DNA of 64,000 nucleotides. Origin: Pelagibacteraceae bacterium AG-337-I02. GTDB taxonomy: Bacteria; Pseudomonadota; Alphaproteobacteria; HIMB59; GCA-002718135. Shown here piece after piece: positions 41,074-52,123 of this stretch (position 1 is the first letter of the stretch; the number at the start of each line of letters is the position of its first letter). The notes beneath the pieces were generated by a model. That model saw only the letters and a list, made by a program, of their open reading frames with translations. It ran no database searches and was not told the DNA's origin. Position numbers and translations under genes: made by a program. Location of the stretch: the NCBI GenBank assembly GCA_003282155.1, contig QBZY01000004.1:25404-89403 (forward strand), given 5' to 3'.

Positions 41074-41535
41074 ATGGCAGACGCTTCTCTTAATGAGAAT
41101 AGATTAGCATTATTAATTTGGCAAATATCAAACTTGTGGCAATCTAAAGTAAGACATAAATTGAAAGAGAGTCAAATTACATTCAATGAATATCTTATTC
41201 TCGAGACAATTTATTTATTACAACAAGAAAATATAAATATTACTCAACAGGATATATGTAAAAATGCATCTATTGATAGATCAGTTGTTAGTTTACGTGT
41301 TTCTAAACTAGAAGAAAAGAAATTAATATCAAAACAACAACCACTAGACAAAAGATCTGATAGTTTAATTCTAACTGCAGCAGGGAATGATTTAATTAAT
41401 AATATTATTGATAATATTGTAGAGTCAGAAAATGAATTATTTAATAAATTAGGAACTGAAATATTTAATTTCACAAATTCATTAAAGTTGTTATTGGGTA
41501 AAAAAATTAGAATTAGAGCAAAATTAAATGATTGA
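41074..41535 (+). CDS. MarR-family transcriptional regulator
   Basis: wHTH: NITQQDICKNASIDRSVVSLRVSKLEEKKLISKQQPLDKRSDSLILTAAGNDL. Confidence 0.9.
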   Translation: MADASLNENRLALLIWQISNLWQSKVRHKLKESQITFNEYLILETIYLLQQENINITQQDICKNASIDRSVVSLRVSKLEEKKLISKQQPLDKRSDSLILTAAGNDLINNIIDNIVESENELFNKLGTEIFNFTNSLKLLLGKKIRIRAKLND

Positions 41536-43111
41536 TCAAGAATTAGTACAATCCTTAAAAGCTTGGCCTTTTAAAGAAGCATTACAAATCATTAAAAAAA
41601 ATGGTGGTTTACAAAATTTTAAAATTCCATCTAAGGGATATGTATTATTAGAAACTGGTTATGGCCCTTCAGGTTTACCTCATATTGGAACTTTTGGTGA
41701 AGTTGTAAGAACATCAATGGTAAAAAATGCATTTAGCTCTATAATAGAATGCCCAACAAAACTGATCACATTTTCTGATGATATGGATGGATTAAGAAAA
41801 GTTCCTGAAAATGTTCCAAATAAAGAAATGTTAGAAAAATTTATAGGTAAGCCACTTACTTCTATACCAGATCCATTTGGTAAATTTGAAAGTTTTGGAC
41901 ATCATAATAATGCAAAACTAAGAAGTTTTTTAGATGAATTTAATTTCGACTATGAGTTTATTAGCTCAACAGAAAAATATCAAAATGGAGATTTTAATGA
42001 AACAATATTAAATATATTTGAAAACTATCCAAAAATATTAGATATTATTTTACCTACCTTAAGGGCAGAGAGAAAAGAAACCTATAGCCCATTTCTACCA
42101 ATAAGTGAAAATTCAGGTGAGGTTCTTCAAGTAAAAATTAAAGAATATAAAATGGATTCAAAAACAATTATTTACAAAGATCCATCTTTAAACAAGTTAG
42201 TTGAAACAGAAGTAATTAATGGAAAATGTAAGTTACAGTGGAAAGTCGATTGGGCAATGAGATGGATGTCGTTTGATGTTGATTATGAAATGTGCGGTAA
42301 AGACCTTACAGAAAGTGTTGATCTAGGATCCAAGATTTGTAGAGCATTAAATAAAAAACCACCAACTAATCTAATTTATGAAATGTTTTTAGATGAAAAA
42401 GGTGAAAAAATTTCTAAGTCAGTTGGGAATGGTATTAGTGTAGATGAGTGGTTGCGTTACGCATCTCCTGAGAGTCTTGCACTCTATATGTTCCAAAAAC
42501 CAAAATCAGCAAAGAAGCTTCACTTTGATGTAATTCCTAAAACTGTAGATGATTATCTTGCTCATTACAATTCTTATTCAAAATTAGATAAAAATAAACA
42601 GTATGATAATCCAATTTGGCATATTCATTCCGGAAAACCAAAAAAATTTAAATCAGAAATAAACTTCAATACCTTGACTAACTTAGTAAACGTCTCTAAT
42701 TCTAAGGATAAAAAAGTAATTTGGTCTTTTATTAATAAATATGATGATCAAATTAATGCTGATAACAACCCTGAATTTGACCGTCTCATAGACTTTGCAC
42801 TAAATTACTATGAAGATTTTATTTTGCCTAAAAAGAAATTTTTAGAGATTGATAGTAGTAATAAAGAAGTATTTATTGATATTATTAATATTTTAAAAAA
42901 TGAGGTTACTGAACATAGTTCATCTGAAGATATTCAAACATTATTATACGAAGTTGGAAAAAAGCATAAATTTGAAAACTTAAAAGATTTTTTTAAACTT
43001 GTATATCAAGTTATGCTTGGTCAGGATCAAGGCCCTAGACTAGGATCATTTTTTAAATTATTTGGTTTAAGAGAAACTATTGATTATCTAAAAAAATTAA
43101 TAGATAATTAA
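41528..43111 (+). CDS. lysK: Class I lysyl-tRNA synthetase
   Basis: ETGYGPSGLPHIGTFGEVVRTSMV (HIGH-type), KISKSVGNGISV (KMSKS-type), DWAMRW. Confidence 0.95.
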   Translation: MIDQELVQSLKAWPFKEALQIIKKNGGLQNFKIPSKGYVLLETGYGPSGLPHIGTFGEVVRTSMVKNAFSSIIECPTKLITFSDDMDGLRKVPENVPNKEMLEKFIGKPLTSIPDPFGKFESFGHHNNAKLRSFLDEFNFDYEFISSTEKYQNGDFNETILNIFENYPKILDIILPTLRAERKETYSPFLPISENSGEVLQVKIKEYKMDSKTIIYKDPSLNKLVETEVINGKCKLQWKVDWAMRWMSFDVDYEMCGKDLTESVDLGSKICRALNKKPPTNLIYEMFLDEKGEKISKSVGNGISVDEWLRYASPESLALYMFQKPKSAKKLHFDVIPKTVDDYLAHYNSYSKLDKNKQYDNPIWHIHSGKPKKFKSEINFNTLTNLVNVSNSKDKKVIWSFINKYDDQINADNNPEFDRLIDFALNYYEDFILPKKKFLEIDSSNKEVFIDIINILKNEVTEHSSSEDIQTLLYEVGKKHKFENLKDFFKLVYQVMLGQDQGPRLGSFFKLFGLRETIDYLKKLIDN

Positions 43112-43115
43112 GTTA

Positions 43116-44171
43116 TTGTACAATAGTTCATTAAAAATATTAAGATTACTACCTCCTGAGTTATCCCATAATATTACAATTAATTTTTTAAAATATTTCA
43201 AAGTAAGACAAAAAAATATTGAGGACTCTATTCTTTCACAACATTTGATGGGTTTAGATTTTCCAAATCCTATAGGACTCGCTGCAGGTTTTGACAAAAA
43301 TGCTGAAGTGATGCATTCTATGTTTTCATTTGGTTTTGGTTTTCTTGAAGTTGGTACAATTACTCCACAACCTCAAAGTGGTAATTCTAAACCTAGAGTA
43401 TTTAGATTAAGTGAAGATAAAGCCATTATAAATAGTTTAGGTTTTAATAATAAAGGTATTAAAAAAATAAAAAAAAACTTAAGTAAACATCAAAAATCGT
43501 ACTTAAATAATAAAATTGTTGGAGTTAATATTGGAAAAAATAAAAATTCCAGTGAAGCTATTGATGATTATTTAATTGGTTTTGAAGAGTTAGGTGATTT
43601 GGCAAGCTATATTACTATAAATATATCTTCACCAAATACTGAAGGTTTGAGGGATCTACAATTGAGAGGTAAGATAGAAAAATTAATTAAAAAAATTATA
43701 GATAAAAGAGATGAAATAAAAAATATTAATAACAAGCCAATATTAATTAAAATTTCACCTGATTTAAATGAAGACCAATTAAGAGATATAGCTTTAATCT
43801 CCTTAGCTAATAACATAGATGGATTGATACTTACAAATAGCACTATAAAAAGAGAGAGCAATTTAATTTCTATAAACAAAGGAAAAAAAGGCGGTTTAAG
43901 TGGTAAACCTCTGTATGATAACTCAAATATAATTTTGAAAAAAATGTATGATTTAACAAATGGTCAAATACCATTAATAGGAGTAGGTGGTATTTCAAGT
44001 GGAAAAGACTGCTATGAAAAAATTAAATCCGGTGCTTCTTTAGTTCAACTATATACAGCTTTAGTTTATTCTGGTCCAAATTTAATTAATAGAATGAAAA
44101 GTGACTTGATTGACCTTATTAAAACTGATGGGTATAAAAATGTATCTCAAGTTATTGGAAAATCAGTATAG
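43116..44171 (+). CDS. pyrD: Dihydroorotate dehydrogenase (class 2)
   Basis: GLDFPNPIGLAAGFDKNAEV, GFGFLEVGTITPQPQSGNSKPRVFRL, NISSPNTEGLRDLQ, PLIGVGGISSG. Confidence 0.95.
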   Translation: MYNSSLKILRLLPPELSHNITINFLKYFKVRQKNIEDSILSQHLMGLDFPNPIGLAAGFDKNAEVMHSMFSFGFGFLEVGTITPQPQSGNSKPRVFRLSEDKAIINSLGFNNKGIKKIKKNLSKHQKSYLNNKIVGVNIGKNKNSSEAIDDYLIGFEELGDLASYITINISSPNTEGLRDLQLRGKIEKLIKKIIDKRDEIKNINNKPILIKISPDLNEDQLRDIALISLANNIDGLILTNSTIKRESNLISINKGKKGGLSGKPLYDNSNIILKKMYDLTNGQIPLIGVGGISSGKDCYEKIKSGASLVQLYTALVYSGPNLINRMKSDLIDLIKTDGYKNVSQVIGKSV

Positions 44172-44173
44172 TA

Positions 44174-45010
44174 GTGAAAGAAATCAAATCCATTGAAGAA
44201 ATTATCTTTGATTATGACAATTATATAATTGATCAATGGGGCGTAATGCATGATGGAGCATTTGGATACGATTATGTTTTTAATACTATAAATATTCTTA
44301 ATAAAAATAATAAAAATTTGTTTATAATTTCAAATTCATCAAAAAGATCAAAATCATCTATAGATAGATTGCCAAAACTTGGTTTTAAAAAAAATTCTTT
44401 TATAAATACAGTGACAAGTGGAGAAATGATTTGGCAACTACTTAAAAAAAATTTTTTAGATGATAAAAATAGAAAAAATTGTTTTCATATTTATGATGAA
44501 GAAAAAGAGGATGGTCTAGATTTTAGAGATGGTTTAAATTTTAATTTTGTAGAAAAAATAGAAGAAGCAGATTTAATATTAGCTTGTACTCCTTTTATAA
44601 ATCTAGAGCCTATTGACTACATTCCGTTATTAGAGGTAGCTTATAAAAAAGAAATAACAATGTATTGTGCAAACCCTGACTTTGAAACTGTTGAAAGTAA
44701 CAGTAAAAATAATGTCTTTTGTATGGGTGCTATTGGTGAAATATACAAAAAAATGGGTGGAAATGTTATTATAAAAGGTAAGCCTGATGTAAGCATATAC
44801 GCTGAAACCACAAATAGAATTAATTTAGAAAAAAAAAGAACATTAGCTATTGGAGACTCATTATTTCATGATATTCAAGGAGCTAATAATTTTGAAATAG
44901 ATAGTGTTTTAGTTAAATCTGGTATCCATAAAGATTTAAATAAAATAAATAATTTAATTAATAATCATCAAATAACCCCAACTTATATCATAGATAAATT
45001 TAGTATTTAG
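44174..45010 (+). CDS. HAD-superfamily hydrolase (TIGR01459-like)
   Basis: GTG start; DQWGVMHDGAFGYDYVFNTI, FIISNSSKRSKSSIDRLPKLGF, GKPDVSIY, AIGDSLFHDIQGANNF. Confidence 0.88.
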   Translation: MKEIKSIEEIIFDYDNYIIDQWGVMHDGAFGYDYVFNTINILNKNNKNLFIISNSSKRSKSSIDRLPKLGFKKNSFINTVTSGEMIWQLLKKNFLDDKNRKNCFHIYDEEKEDGLDFRDGLNFNFVEKIEEADLILACTPFINLEPIDYIPLLEVAYKKEITMYCANPDFETVESNSKNNVFCMGAIGEIYKKMGGNVIIKGKPDVSIYAETTNRINLEKKRTLAIGDSLFHDIQGANNFEIDSVLVKSGIHKDLNKINNLINNHQITPTYIIDKFSI

Positions 45011-45015
45011 AATAC

Positions 45016-45021
45016 TTGACA
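45016..45021 (+). promoter_or_regulatory. Candidate -35 box (TTGACA) upstream of rpmB
   Basis: TTGACA in the 43-bp gap before rpmB; no strong -10 at 16-18 bp spacing (best is TTACAT-like). Confidence 0.3.
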
Positions 45022-45053
45022 AAGTAATATTTATATTTACATGCATTTACACT

Positions 45054-45335
45054 ATGTCAATGCGATGTGAATTAACTGGAAAATCCTTTCAAACTGGTAA
45101 TAACGTTAGTCATGCTAAAAATAGAACAAAAAGACGTTTTAAACCAAATCTTCAGAATATAACTTTTGTTAGTGAAGTTTTAGGTCAAAAATTTCAATTG
45201 AAAGTTGCTGTAAGTACAATTCGAACAGTTGAAAAAAAAGGTGGTTTAGATGAATTTCTAATTAATACACCTAATCTTAAATTACCGTTAAAAGCTAAAA
45301 AATTAAAAAAAACTATCCTCTCAAAATCTAATTAA
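45054..45335 (+). CDS. rpmB: 50S ribosomal protein L28
   Basis: MSMRCELTGKSFQTGNNVSHAKNRTKRRFKPNLQ. Confidence 0.97.
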   Translation: MSMRCELTGKSFQTGNNVSHAKNRTKRRFKPNLQNITFVSEVLGQKFQLKVAVSTIRTVEKKGGLDEFLINTPNLKLPLKAKKLKKTILSKSN

Positions 45336-45344
45336 ACTTTTGTA

Positions 45345-46085
45345 ATGGGATTTTTTTTTGAATTAACAACAATACTTAATACCCTTAGCACTGAACTAAT
45401 GTGGTTCATAATGCTACTTTTTTGTTTTATTTCTGTTCTTATTTTTTTAAGGATATTTGGATATATAGGAATTTTTATCTATTCTGCCCTAGCTGTAATT
45501 GTAGGAAATATTCAAGTTTTAAAAACAGTAGACTTTTTTTATTCACCCGAACCGGTAGCATTAGGAACTATTCTTTTTGCATCAACATTTTTATGTACTG
45601 ATATTTTATCTGAATATTATGGCAAGGAAAAAGCTAGAATTAACATTTTAATCGGTTTCAGTGCATTCTTATTTATGACTTTGTTAATGGTAATTACTAT
45701 TGGTTTTCAACCATCAGATGCAGATTGGGTACAAGAGAGTTTATCAAATGTATTTACTCCTATGACAAGATTTTTCATAGCTAGTATGATAGCATATTTA
45801 ATAAGCCAGTATTTTGATGTTTGGTTCTATAACTATTTGAAACAAGCCTTATCAGGCAAGTCTCTCTGGTTAAGAAACAATTTATCTACAATTACCTCCT
45901 CTTTGGTTGATAACACTGTCTTTAGTATATTTGCTTGGATCTTATTAAATCCTGAACCAGTAAGTGTGTATAATGTCATAATGATTTATATTTTAGGTAC
46001 TTATCTTCTTAGAATATTTATAGCCTTACTTGATACTCCTTTTATTTATATAGCTAAGTTTTTTGTCCCAAAAACTAATGAATAA
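45345..46085 (+). CDS. YhhQ/QueT-like queuosine precursor transporter
   Basis: VUT family: TILFASTFLCTDILSEYYGKEKARINILIGF, YLISQYFDVWFY, NNLSTITSSLVDNTVFSIFAW; adjacent to tgt. Confidence 0.88.
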   Translation: MGFFFELTTILNTLSTELMWFIMLLFCFISVLIFLRIFGYIGIFIYSALAVIVGNIQVLKTVDFFYSPEPVALGTILFASTFLCTDILSEYYGKEKARINILIGFSAFLFMTLLMVITIGFQPSDADWVQESLSNVFTPMTRFFIASMIAYLISQYFDVWFYNYLKQALSGKSLWLRNNLSTITSSLVDNTVFSIFAWILLNPEPVSVYNVIMIYILGTYLLRIFIALLDTPFIYIAKFFVPKTNE

Positions 46086-47277
46086 CTTTTCTTGGAAAGT
46101 TAAAAAAACAAATATAAATAATAAAGCAAGAACAGGAAAAATTTCTACACCACATGGTGATATTGAAACTCCAGCATTTATTTTTTGTGCAACAAAAGCT
46201 GCACTAAAATCTTTTACTACTCTTGAAGCAAAAAACAATAATACACAAATTATACTATCCAATACATACCATTTAATGCTTCAGCCAGGTAGTAAACTAA
46301 TAGCTCAACATGGAGGTCTTCATAAATTTACGGGCTGGAATGGACCTATTTTAACAGATAGTGGTGGATTTCAAATTTTTTCTCTTGGACATGGTTCAGT
46401 TGCTGATGAAATAAAAGGACGAAAACCAAATACAAAAAATAAAAAAACATTAATAAATTTAAATGAAGAGGGTGCATTGTTCAAGTCTTATATAGATGGT
46501 TCTACTCATATGTTATCTCCTGAAAAATCAATAGAGGTTCAAAGAAATCTTGGAGCAGATTTCATCTTAGTATTTGATGAATGTACTCCTTATAATGTAG
46601 ATAAAACATATACATCTGACTCTATGTTAAGAAGTCATAGATGGTCTTTAAGATCCATCAATGCATTTAACTCTAAACTTAATTATAATCCTAAAAATGG
46701 ATCAGCTGGTAGACAAGAAATGTATGGTATTATTCAAGGAGGGATTTATAGAGATTTAAGAGAAGAAAGCATTGAATTTAACACAAAAAAAATCAACACT
46801 TTTGGGATTGCTATTGGTGGAAGTTTAGGATCAAATAAAGATGAAATGAAAGATATAGTTCATTTTACTTCTTCTAAATTAGATAATACTCGTCCAGTAC
46901 ATTTATTAGGTATTGGCGATCCAAGGGATATATGGGATTTTGTTGCAGATGGAATCGATACATTTGATTGTGTAAGCCCAACTAGAATTGCTAGACATGG
47001 ATCAGCCTTAGTAAAAGGTAAACAGGGAAAAATAAACTTAAAAAATGTTAAATATAAAAATAATTTAAAACCAATAGATGATGAATGCAATTGCTATACT
47101 TGTAAAAACTTTACACTTGCATATTTATATCATCTTTTTTCTGCACAAGAATTACTAGGGTTACAACTTTTGACTAATCATAATATATATTTTATGAATA
47201 ATCTTATGAAGGAAATTAGAAATTCAATTGATAATAATGATTTTGATAATGCAAAAAAGAAATGGTTAAATTCTTAA
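46078..47277 (+). CDS. tgt: Queuine tRNA-ribosyltransferase
   Basis: [35 protein letters not shown]-type, zinc site [17 protein letters not shown]; start at 46078 preferred over 46063. Confidence 0.97.
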   Translation: MNNFSWKVKKTNINNKARTGKISTPHGDIETPAFIFCATKAALKSFTTLEAKNNNTQIILSNTYHLMLQPGSKLIAQHGGLHKFTGWNGPILTDSGGFQIFSLGHGSVADEIKGRKPNTKNKKTLINLNEEGALFKSYIDGSTHMLSPEKSIEVQRNLGADFILVFDECTPYNVDKTYTSDSMLRSHRWSLRSINAFNSKLNYNPKNGSAGRQEMYGIIQGGIYRDLREESIEFNTKKINTFGIAIGGSLGSNKDEMKDIVHFTSSKLDNTRPVHLLGIGDPRDIWDFVADGIDTFDCVSPTRIARHGSALVKGKQGKINLKNVKYKNNLKPIDDECNCYTCKNFTLAYLYHLFSAQELLGLQLLTNHNIYFMNNLMKEIRNSIDNNDFDNAKKKWLNS

Positions 47278-49055
47278 TTATCTAAATGAAAAGTAGTAGA
47301 TAATTGATTCAGTAATACCTCACCTAACTGATCGACATCCATTATTGTTACAGCCTTACTATAGTATCTTGAAACATCATGCCCAATTCCTATAGCAATT
47401 AATTCAACTTCATCCTTTTTTTCAATTTCACCAATTGTATCTCTCAAATTTTTTTCTAAATAATTTCCTGGATTTACAGAAAGTGTTGAATCATCAACCG
47501 GTGCACCATCACTTATAACAATAAGAATTTTTCTTTTTTCCCTTCGAACAGATAATCTATTATATGCCCATGATAAAGCTTCTCCGTCGACGTTTTCTTT
47601 CAAAATTCCCTCTTTTAGTAATAATCCCAAATTTTTCTTTGATCTCCTCCATGGTGAGTCTGCAGATTTATATATAATATGTCTTAGATCATTTAACCTT
47701 CCCGGATTAGAGGGCTTTCCATTTTTGATCCATTTTTCTCTTGAGTTACCTCCCTTCCAAGCTTTGGTTGTGAAACCTAATATTTCAGATTTAATCAAGC
47801 ATCTTTCCAATGTTTTTGCTAAAATATCTGAACACAGTGCTGCAACAGTAATTGGTCTGCCTCTCATTGAACCAGAATTATCAATTAGAAGGCTAACAAT
47901 AGTATCTTTAAATTCAATTTCCCTTTCTATTTTGTAGCTTAATTTGTTATTAGGATTAGCAATTATTTTAGCTAATCTTGATGTATCAAGAAAACCCTCT
48001 TCCATATTAAAATCCCAATGACGATTTTGCTGTGCTAAAAGTTTTCTTTGAAGTCTGTTAGCAATTTTAACAATTAATGGCTGAAAAGAAAAAACTTGTT
48101 GATCTAGATTTCTTCTAAGTTTTTCTAACTCTTTAGTATCACAAAGCTCTTCAGCATTAATAATCTCATCAAAATTATAATCATAAACTTTATAACTTTC
48201 TGAACTTTCAAAAATTTTTTTATCTTGCAAATAATCTAGTTCTGTATCTCCACTTTCTTCTCCCATATCATCATTTTCTTCTAATGAGACAGACTGCTCA
48301 ACCGTTGTTTCGCTTGTTTGCATTTCAATGTTTGACTCAGTTTGTTCATCATTTTTTTGATCGTCATTATTTTCATTTTCATTTTCTTGATCTTCATCAT
48401 TTTGATTAATATCATCAGTCTGGGTATTGTTTTCACTTTTATTTAGTAATCCAAGTTCATCTAGTTTTTCAACTAATGTAGATGTATATTTTTCCTGATC
48501 ATGTAGATATCTTTTTAAATCTTCAAAAAAATTTGAATAATTTTTTTTTAATTTTTCTTTTACAATATTTTTAAAACTATTATTACTTTCTCCTAAATCT
48601 ATTCCAACAATTTCTTCAAATGCAACGTTTTTAAAAGCTTTTATTAATAAATTTTGGTCTTTTTTTGTATTTCCAATCTTAAGATCTCTAATATACTTAT
48701 TTTTTAAATTTTTTTGTATTCCCTTGAATTCACTACTACCAATAGCTTCTATTCGAGCCAGTTCTAAAACATTAATTAGCTCGTTTGACAACTCATCTTT
48801 ATTTAAGAAGTTTTGATGTATGTCTTTTGAATGTAACCTGAATTTAAGCGCAAAAGAGTCTGCTTCAGCTCTTAAATATTCTAGATTATTATTAAAATTT
48901 TCAATTTTTGGTTCAGTTAAGTTTATAGTATTACCAATAATTGAGGGATTTTCTTTAACAAAATTTATTTCTATATCCTCTTTTTTTCCTATAGATTTTA
49001 TTGTTGCACTTAAAGACTTTTTAAAATCTTGAATAATTTCATTATTCTTTGACAT
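47274..49055 (-). CDS. cobT: CobT-family cobaltochelatase subunit (VWA domain)
   Basis: Acidic Asp/Glu/Asn/Gln-rich linker, then [36 protein letters not shown]-type VWA domain. Confidence 0.92.
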   Translation of the reverse strand: MSKNNEIIQDFKKSLSATIKSIGKKEDIEINFVKENPSIIGNTINLTEPKIENFNNNLEYLRAEADSFALKFRLHSKDIHQNFLNKDELSNELINVLELARIEAIGSSEFKGIQKNLKNKYIRDLKIGNTKKDQNLLIKAFKNVAFEEIVGIDLGESNNSFKNIVKEKLKKNYSNFFEDLKRYLHDQEKYTSTLVEKLDELGLLNKSENNTQTDDINQNDEDQENENENNDDQKNDEQTESNIEMQTSETTVEQSVSLEENDDMGEESGDTELDYLQDKKIFESSESYKVYDYNFDEIINAEELCDTKELEKLRRNLDQQVFSFQPLIVKIANRLQRKLLAQQNRHWDFNMEEGFLDTSRLAKIIANPNNKLSYKIEREIEFKDTIVSLLIDNSGSMRGRPITVAALCSDILAKTLERCLIKSEILGFTTKAWKGGNSREKWIKNGKPSNPGRLNDLRHIIYKSADSPWRRSKKNLGLLLKEGILKENVDGEALSWAYNRLSVRREKRKILIVISDGAPVDDSTLSVNPGNYLEKNLRDTIGEIEKKDEVELIAIGIGHDVSRYYSKAVTIMDVDQLGEVLLNQLSTTFHLDN

Positions 49056-50025
49056 TAACTACCTTAGCATCAGTAATATCTATTCCAAACGACCTTTGAA
49101 AATATTCCTGTAAGATAGACCTCTCCATTTCATCACATCTATTTAAAAAAGATAGTTTAAAAGAATATTCTATATCATCGAATAGGAGATAATTTTCTGC
49201 CCAAGTCAAAACTGTTCTAGGGCTCATAACGGTTGAAATATCGCCATTAATAAATCCTGATCTTGAAAGATCTGCAGTAGCTACCATAGATTTAACAATG
49301 TCTTTACCATCCTTATTATTAAGTTTTTTTACTTTACTTAAGATAATATTTATTTCTTGATTATTACTAAGGTAATTTAAAGTTGAAACAATATTCCACC
49401 TATCCATTTGTCCTTGGTTTATTTGTTGAGTTCCATGATACAAACCAGATGTGTCGCCAAGTCCAACAGTATTTGCTGTAGCAAACAACCTAAAGTATTT
49501 GTGAGGTTTAATCACTCTTGATTGGTCCAGTAGAGTTAGTTTACCTTCAGATTCTAAAATACGCTGGATAACAAACATTACATCAGGTCTACCTGCATCA
49601 TATTCATCAAATACTAAGGCTACAGGATTTTTGTAAGACCAAGGAAGTATGCCGTCTTGGAACTCAGTCACTTGTTTATTATCTTGAAGTATAATAGCGT
49701 CTTTGCCAATCAAATCTATTCTACTGATGTGACTGTCTAGATTAATTCTTATACATGGCCAATTAAGCCTAGCAGCTACCTGTTCGATATGAGTAGATTT
49801 ACCAGTACCATGGTATCCTTGTATCAGCACTCTTCTATTAGAAGAAAATCCAGCAAGTATTGAAAGAGTTGTAGCTGGATCAAAAATATATGTTTGATCT
49901 ATTTCCGGGACATGTTCAGTCTTTTCTTTAAATTTATAAATATCAAACTCACAGGAAACACCAAATAATTCTTTAGGATTAATTTTAATGTTTGGAGATA
50001 TTTCAATATTTTTTTTATTTGTCAT
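49042..50025 (-). CDS. cobS: CobS-family cobaltochelatase subunit (MoxR-like AAA+)
   Basis: [82 protein letters not shown]. Confidence 0.94.
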   Translation of the reverse strand: MTNKKNIEISPNIKINPKELFGVSCEFDIYKFKEKTEHVPEIDQTYIFDPATTLSILAGFSSNRRVLIQGYHGTGKSTHIEQVAARLNWPCIRINLDSHISRIDLIGKDAIILQDNKQVTEFQDGILPWSYKNPVALVFDEYDAGRPDVMFVIQRILESEGKLTLLDQSRVIKPHKYFRLFATANTVGLGDTSGLYHGTQQINQGQMDRWNIVSTLNYLSNNQEINIILSKVKKLNNKDGKDIVKSMVATADLSRSGFINGDISTVMSPRTVLTWAENYLLFDDIEYSFKLSFLNRCDEMERSILQEYFQRSFGIDITDAKVVNVKE

Positions 50026-50605
50026 TTTTAAACTTTTTCAAAAGTATTTTATATGAGTTATTAATTTCCTTGAATTTTTCTTCTGCATTTTTATCATTAC
50101 CATTTACATCAGGGTGAAATATTTTCACTAATTTTTTATAAGTTTTTTTAATTTTTTCTAATGTTAATGGAAGTCTTAGATTGAATAAAGATAATGCCTT
50201 ATTTTCATCTTTAGTAAGATTTTCGTCAATTAGCTTATTTTTGAAGTAATTGTTTTCACGTTCTTTTGGATTTAAATCATCTAAATCCTCATTAAAGAAA
50301 TTGTTGATCTGATCCATAACCTTATGATAATTACCCTTTAATGGCCAAGAAGGCCTATTCCAAATAATATCCTCTCTCATTGAATTTTCAATTTCATTTA
50401 CTGATAATCCTTTGTAAAAATCCCATGATTTATTATATTCTTTTATATGTTCTAAACAAAAATAATAATATTGGTTTAACATAACTCTTGATTTTGGTGC
50501 TTTGAATTTTCCTTCATTATTACAATCTTTTCTGTCACATTTTCTAAAAAATGTTTTTTCCCAAGAAAGACTATTTTTGTTAATATCTATTTTATGTTTT
50601 CCCAC
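50015..50605 (-). CDS. J-domain protein (DnaJ-like)
   Basis: C-terminal J-domain [44 protein letters not shown] with HPD; GTG start at 50605 avoids overlap with divergent bolA. Confidence 0.82.
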   Translation of the reverse strand: MGKHKIDINKNSLSWEKTFFRKCDRKDCNNEGKFKAPKSRVMLNQYYYFCLEHIKEYNKSWDFYKGLSVNEIENSMREDIIWNRPSWPLKGNYHKVMDQINNFFNEDLDDLNPKERENNYFKNKLIDENLTKDENKALSLFNLRLPLTLEKIKKTYKKLVKIFHPDVNGNDKNAEEKFKEINNSYKILLKKFKNDK

Positions 50606-50628
50606 AAATATTATATAGTTTAAAAAAT

Positions 50629-50883
50629 ATGAATCGTAAGCAAAGAATTGATAATTTGTTATCAAAAAAATTTAATGATTTTTTGTTAGAAATTATTGAC
50701 AATTCAAATTTACATATTGGTCATAATGATTTTACTGGTAATGATGAAACACATATTAAGATCATTTTAACAAATAAAAAGAAGTCTAACATTAACCGTT
50801 TGATGATTCATAGAGTCATCAATTCGTTGCTTAAAAACGAATTTAACAATGGTTTACATTCATTAGAAATAAAAATTAATTAA
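50629..50883 (+). CDS. BolA-family protein
   Basis: [59 protein letters not shown]. Confidence 0.88.
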   Translation: MNRKQRIDNLLSKKFNDFLLEIIDNSNLHIGHNDFTGNDETHIKIILTNKKKSNINRLMIHRVINSLLKNEFNNGLHSLEIKIN

Positions 50884-52123
50884 TTTTTGAAATTTCAACC
50901 TTTGATATTTGTTTTTTTGAATGTGATAAAATTTTATAATTAAAAGTATTATCATTAAAAGTTTCACCATAAGAAGGTATTTTTTTTGACATATCTAGAA
51001 TATATCCAGCAATAGTAGAGGATTCTATTTCTGGTGGCTCTAAATCAAAACTTTTATATAAATCTCTAATATTTTTCTCTCCATTAATTATAACTTTTCC
51101 ATAATTATTGACTTTAAAATCATTTTCCGGTACATCAATTTCATCTACAATTTCACCAACTATTTCTTCAATAATATCTTCTAACGTTATTAATCCTAGA
51201 AGTTCTCCAAATTCATCAACAACAAAGGCTAAGTGTTCTTTTCTTTTTTTGAATTCAACTAATTGTTCTAACAAATTTGTTGTTTCAGGTATAAACCATG
51301 GGTCAGAGATTTTATCAAAAATAATTTCTTTTGATTCATTGTGGTTTTTTAAATCAATATTTAAACTTCTCACATTTAACAAACCTATAATGTTCTCTGG
51401 ATTTTCTTTCCAAAATGGAATACGAGTATATCTAGAATTATTAATTTTATTTATAATCTCATTAGTTTTTAGTGATGTATCTATTGAGTAAATATTTTTT
51501 CGATGGGTAAAAATCTCTTCAACAGTTATATCATTTAATTGTAATATACTTTGTAGCATATCTTTTTCTTGCTCATAATCTGGATTTGAAGTTTTATATA
51601 AATCTATAACACCTTTTAGCTCTTCTTCTGATTGAAGATCTTTATTTTTGGTATCAATATCATTTTTTCTAAAAATTAATCTAACTATTAAATTAATTAC
51701 AAATACAAAAATAAATAAAATTTTGTTTAAATAGTAAATAATTGGAGAAATTAATAAAGCTGTTCTATTTGGTCTATTAATAGCATAAGTTTTAGGGAGC
51801 ACTTCTGCAAAGATTACTATTACAACAGTCATGATTAGTGTTGCATAAAAAATACCTTCTACACCAAAAAGATCATAGAAAAATGCTGTTGCCAAAGAAG
51901 ATGCTAGAATGTTAACTAAGTTATTTGATAGAAGAAGAGTAGAAATTACATTGTCTTTTTTATCTAAAAGTTCAAGTACATAACCTGCTCTTTTACTACC
52001 TTTTTTTTTCTTATATAGAATTCTTGCTTTAGAAGTTGCAGTTATTGCAGTTTCAGATCCTGATAAAAAACCAGAAAGAATTACAAGGATTATCAATAAT
52101 AAAAGAAGAAATATACTTGTCAT
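50876..52123 (-). CDS. CNNM/CorC (hemolysin C-like) transporter with CBS domains
   Basis: DUF21 TM region (LSGFLSGSETAITATSKARI), CBS pair (EIFTHRKNIYSID; LAFVVDEFGELLGLITLEDIIEEIVGEI). Confidence 0.9.
   Translation of the reverse strand: MTSIFLLLLLIILVILSGFLSGSETAITATSKARILYKKKKGSKRAGYVLELLDKKDNVISTLLLSNNLVNILASSLATAFFYDLFGVEGIFYATLIMTVVIVIFAEVLPKTYAINRPNRTALLISPIIYYLNKILFIFVFVINLIVRLIFRKNDIDTKNKDLQSEEELKGVIDLYKTSNPDYEQEKDMLQSILQLNDITVEEIFTHRKNIYSIDTSLKTNEIINKINNSRYTRIPFWKENPENIIGLLNVRSLNIDLKNHNESKEIIFDKISDPWFIPETTNLLEQLVEFKKRKEHLAFVVDEFGELLGLITLEDIIEEIVGEIVDEIDVPENDFKVNNYGKVIINGEKNIRDLYKSFDLEPPEIESSTIAGYILDMSKKIPSYGETFNDNTFNYKILSHSKKQISKVEISKIN

Noticed and set aside
48238-48440. Repetitive Asp/Glu/Asn/Gln-rich stretch in cobT, considered as a tandem repeat
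   Set aside because: An acidic low-complexity linker is a normal feature of CobT proteins; no regular repeat unit.
51108-51491. 127-aa plus-strand ORF
   Set aside because: Antisense to CorC/CBS gene; Ser/Ile/Thr-rich composition is a mirror of the acidic CBS region.
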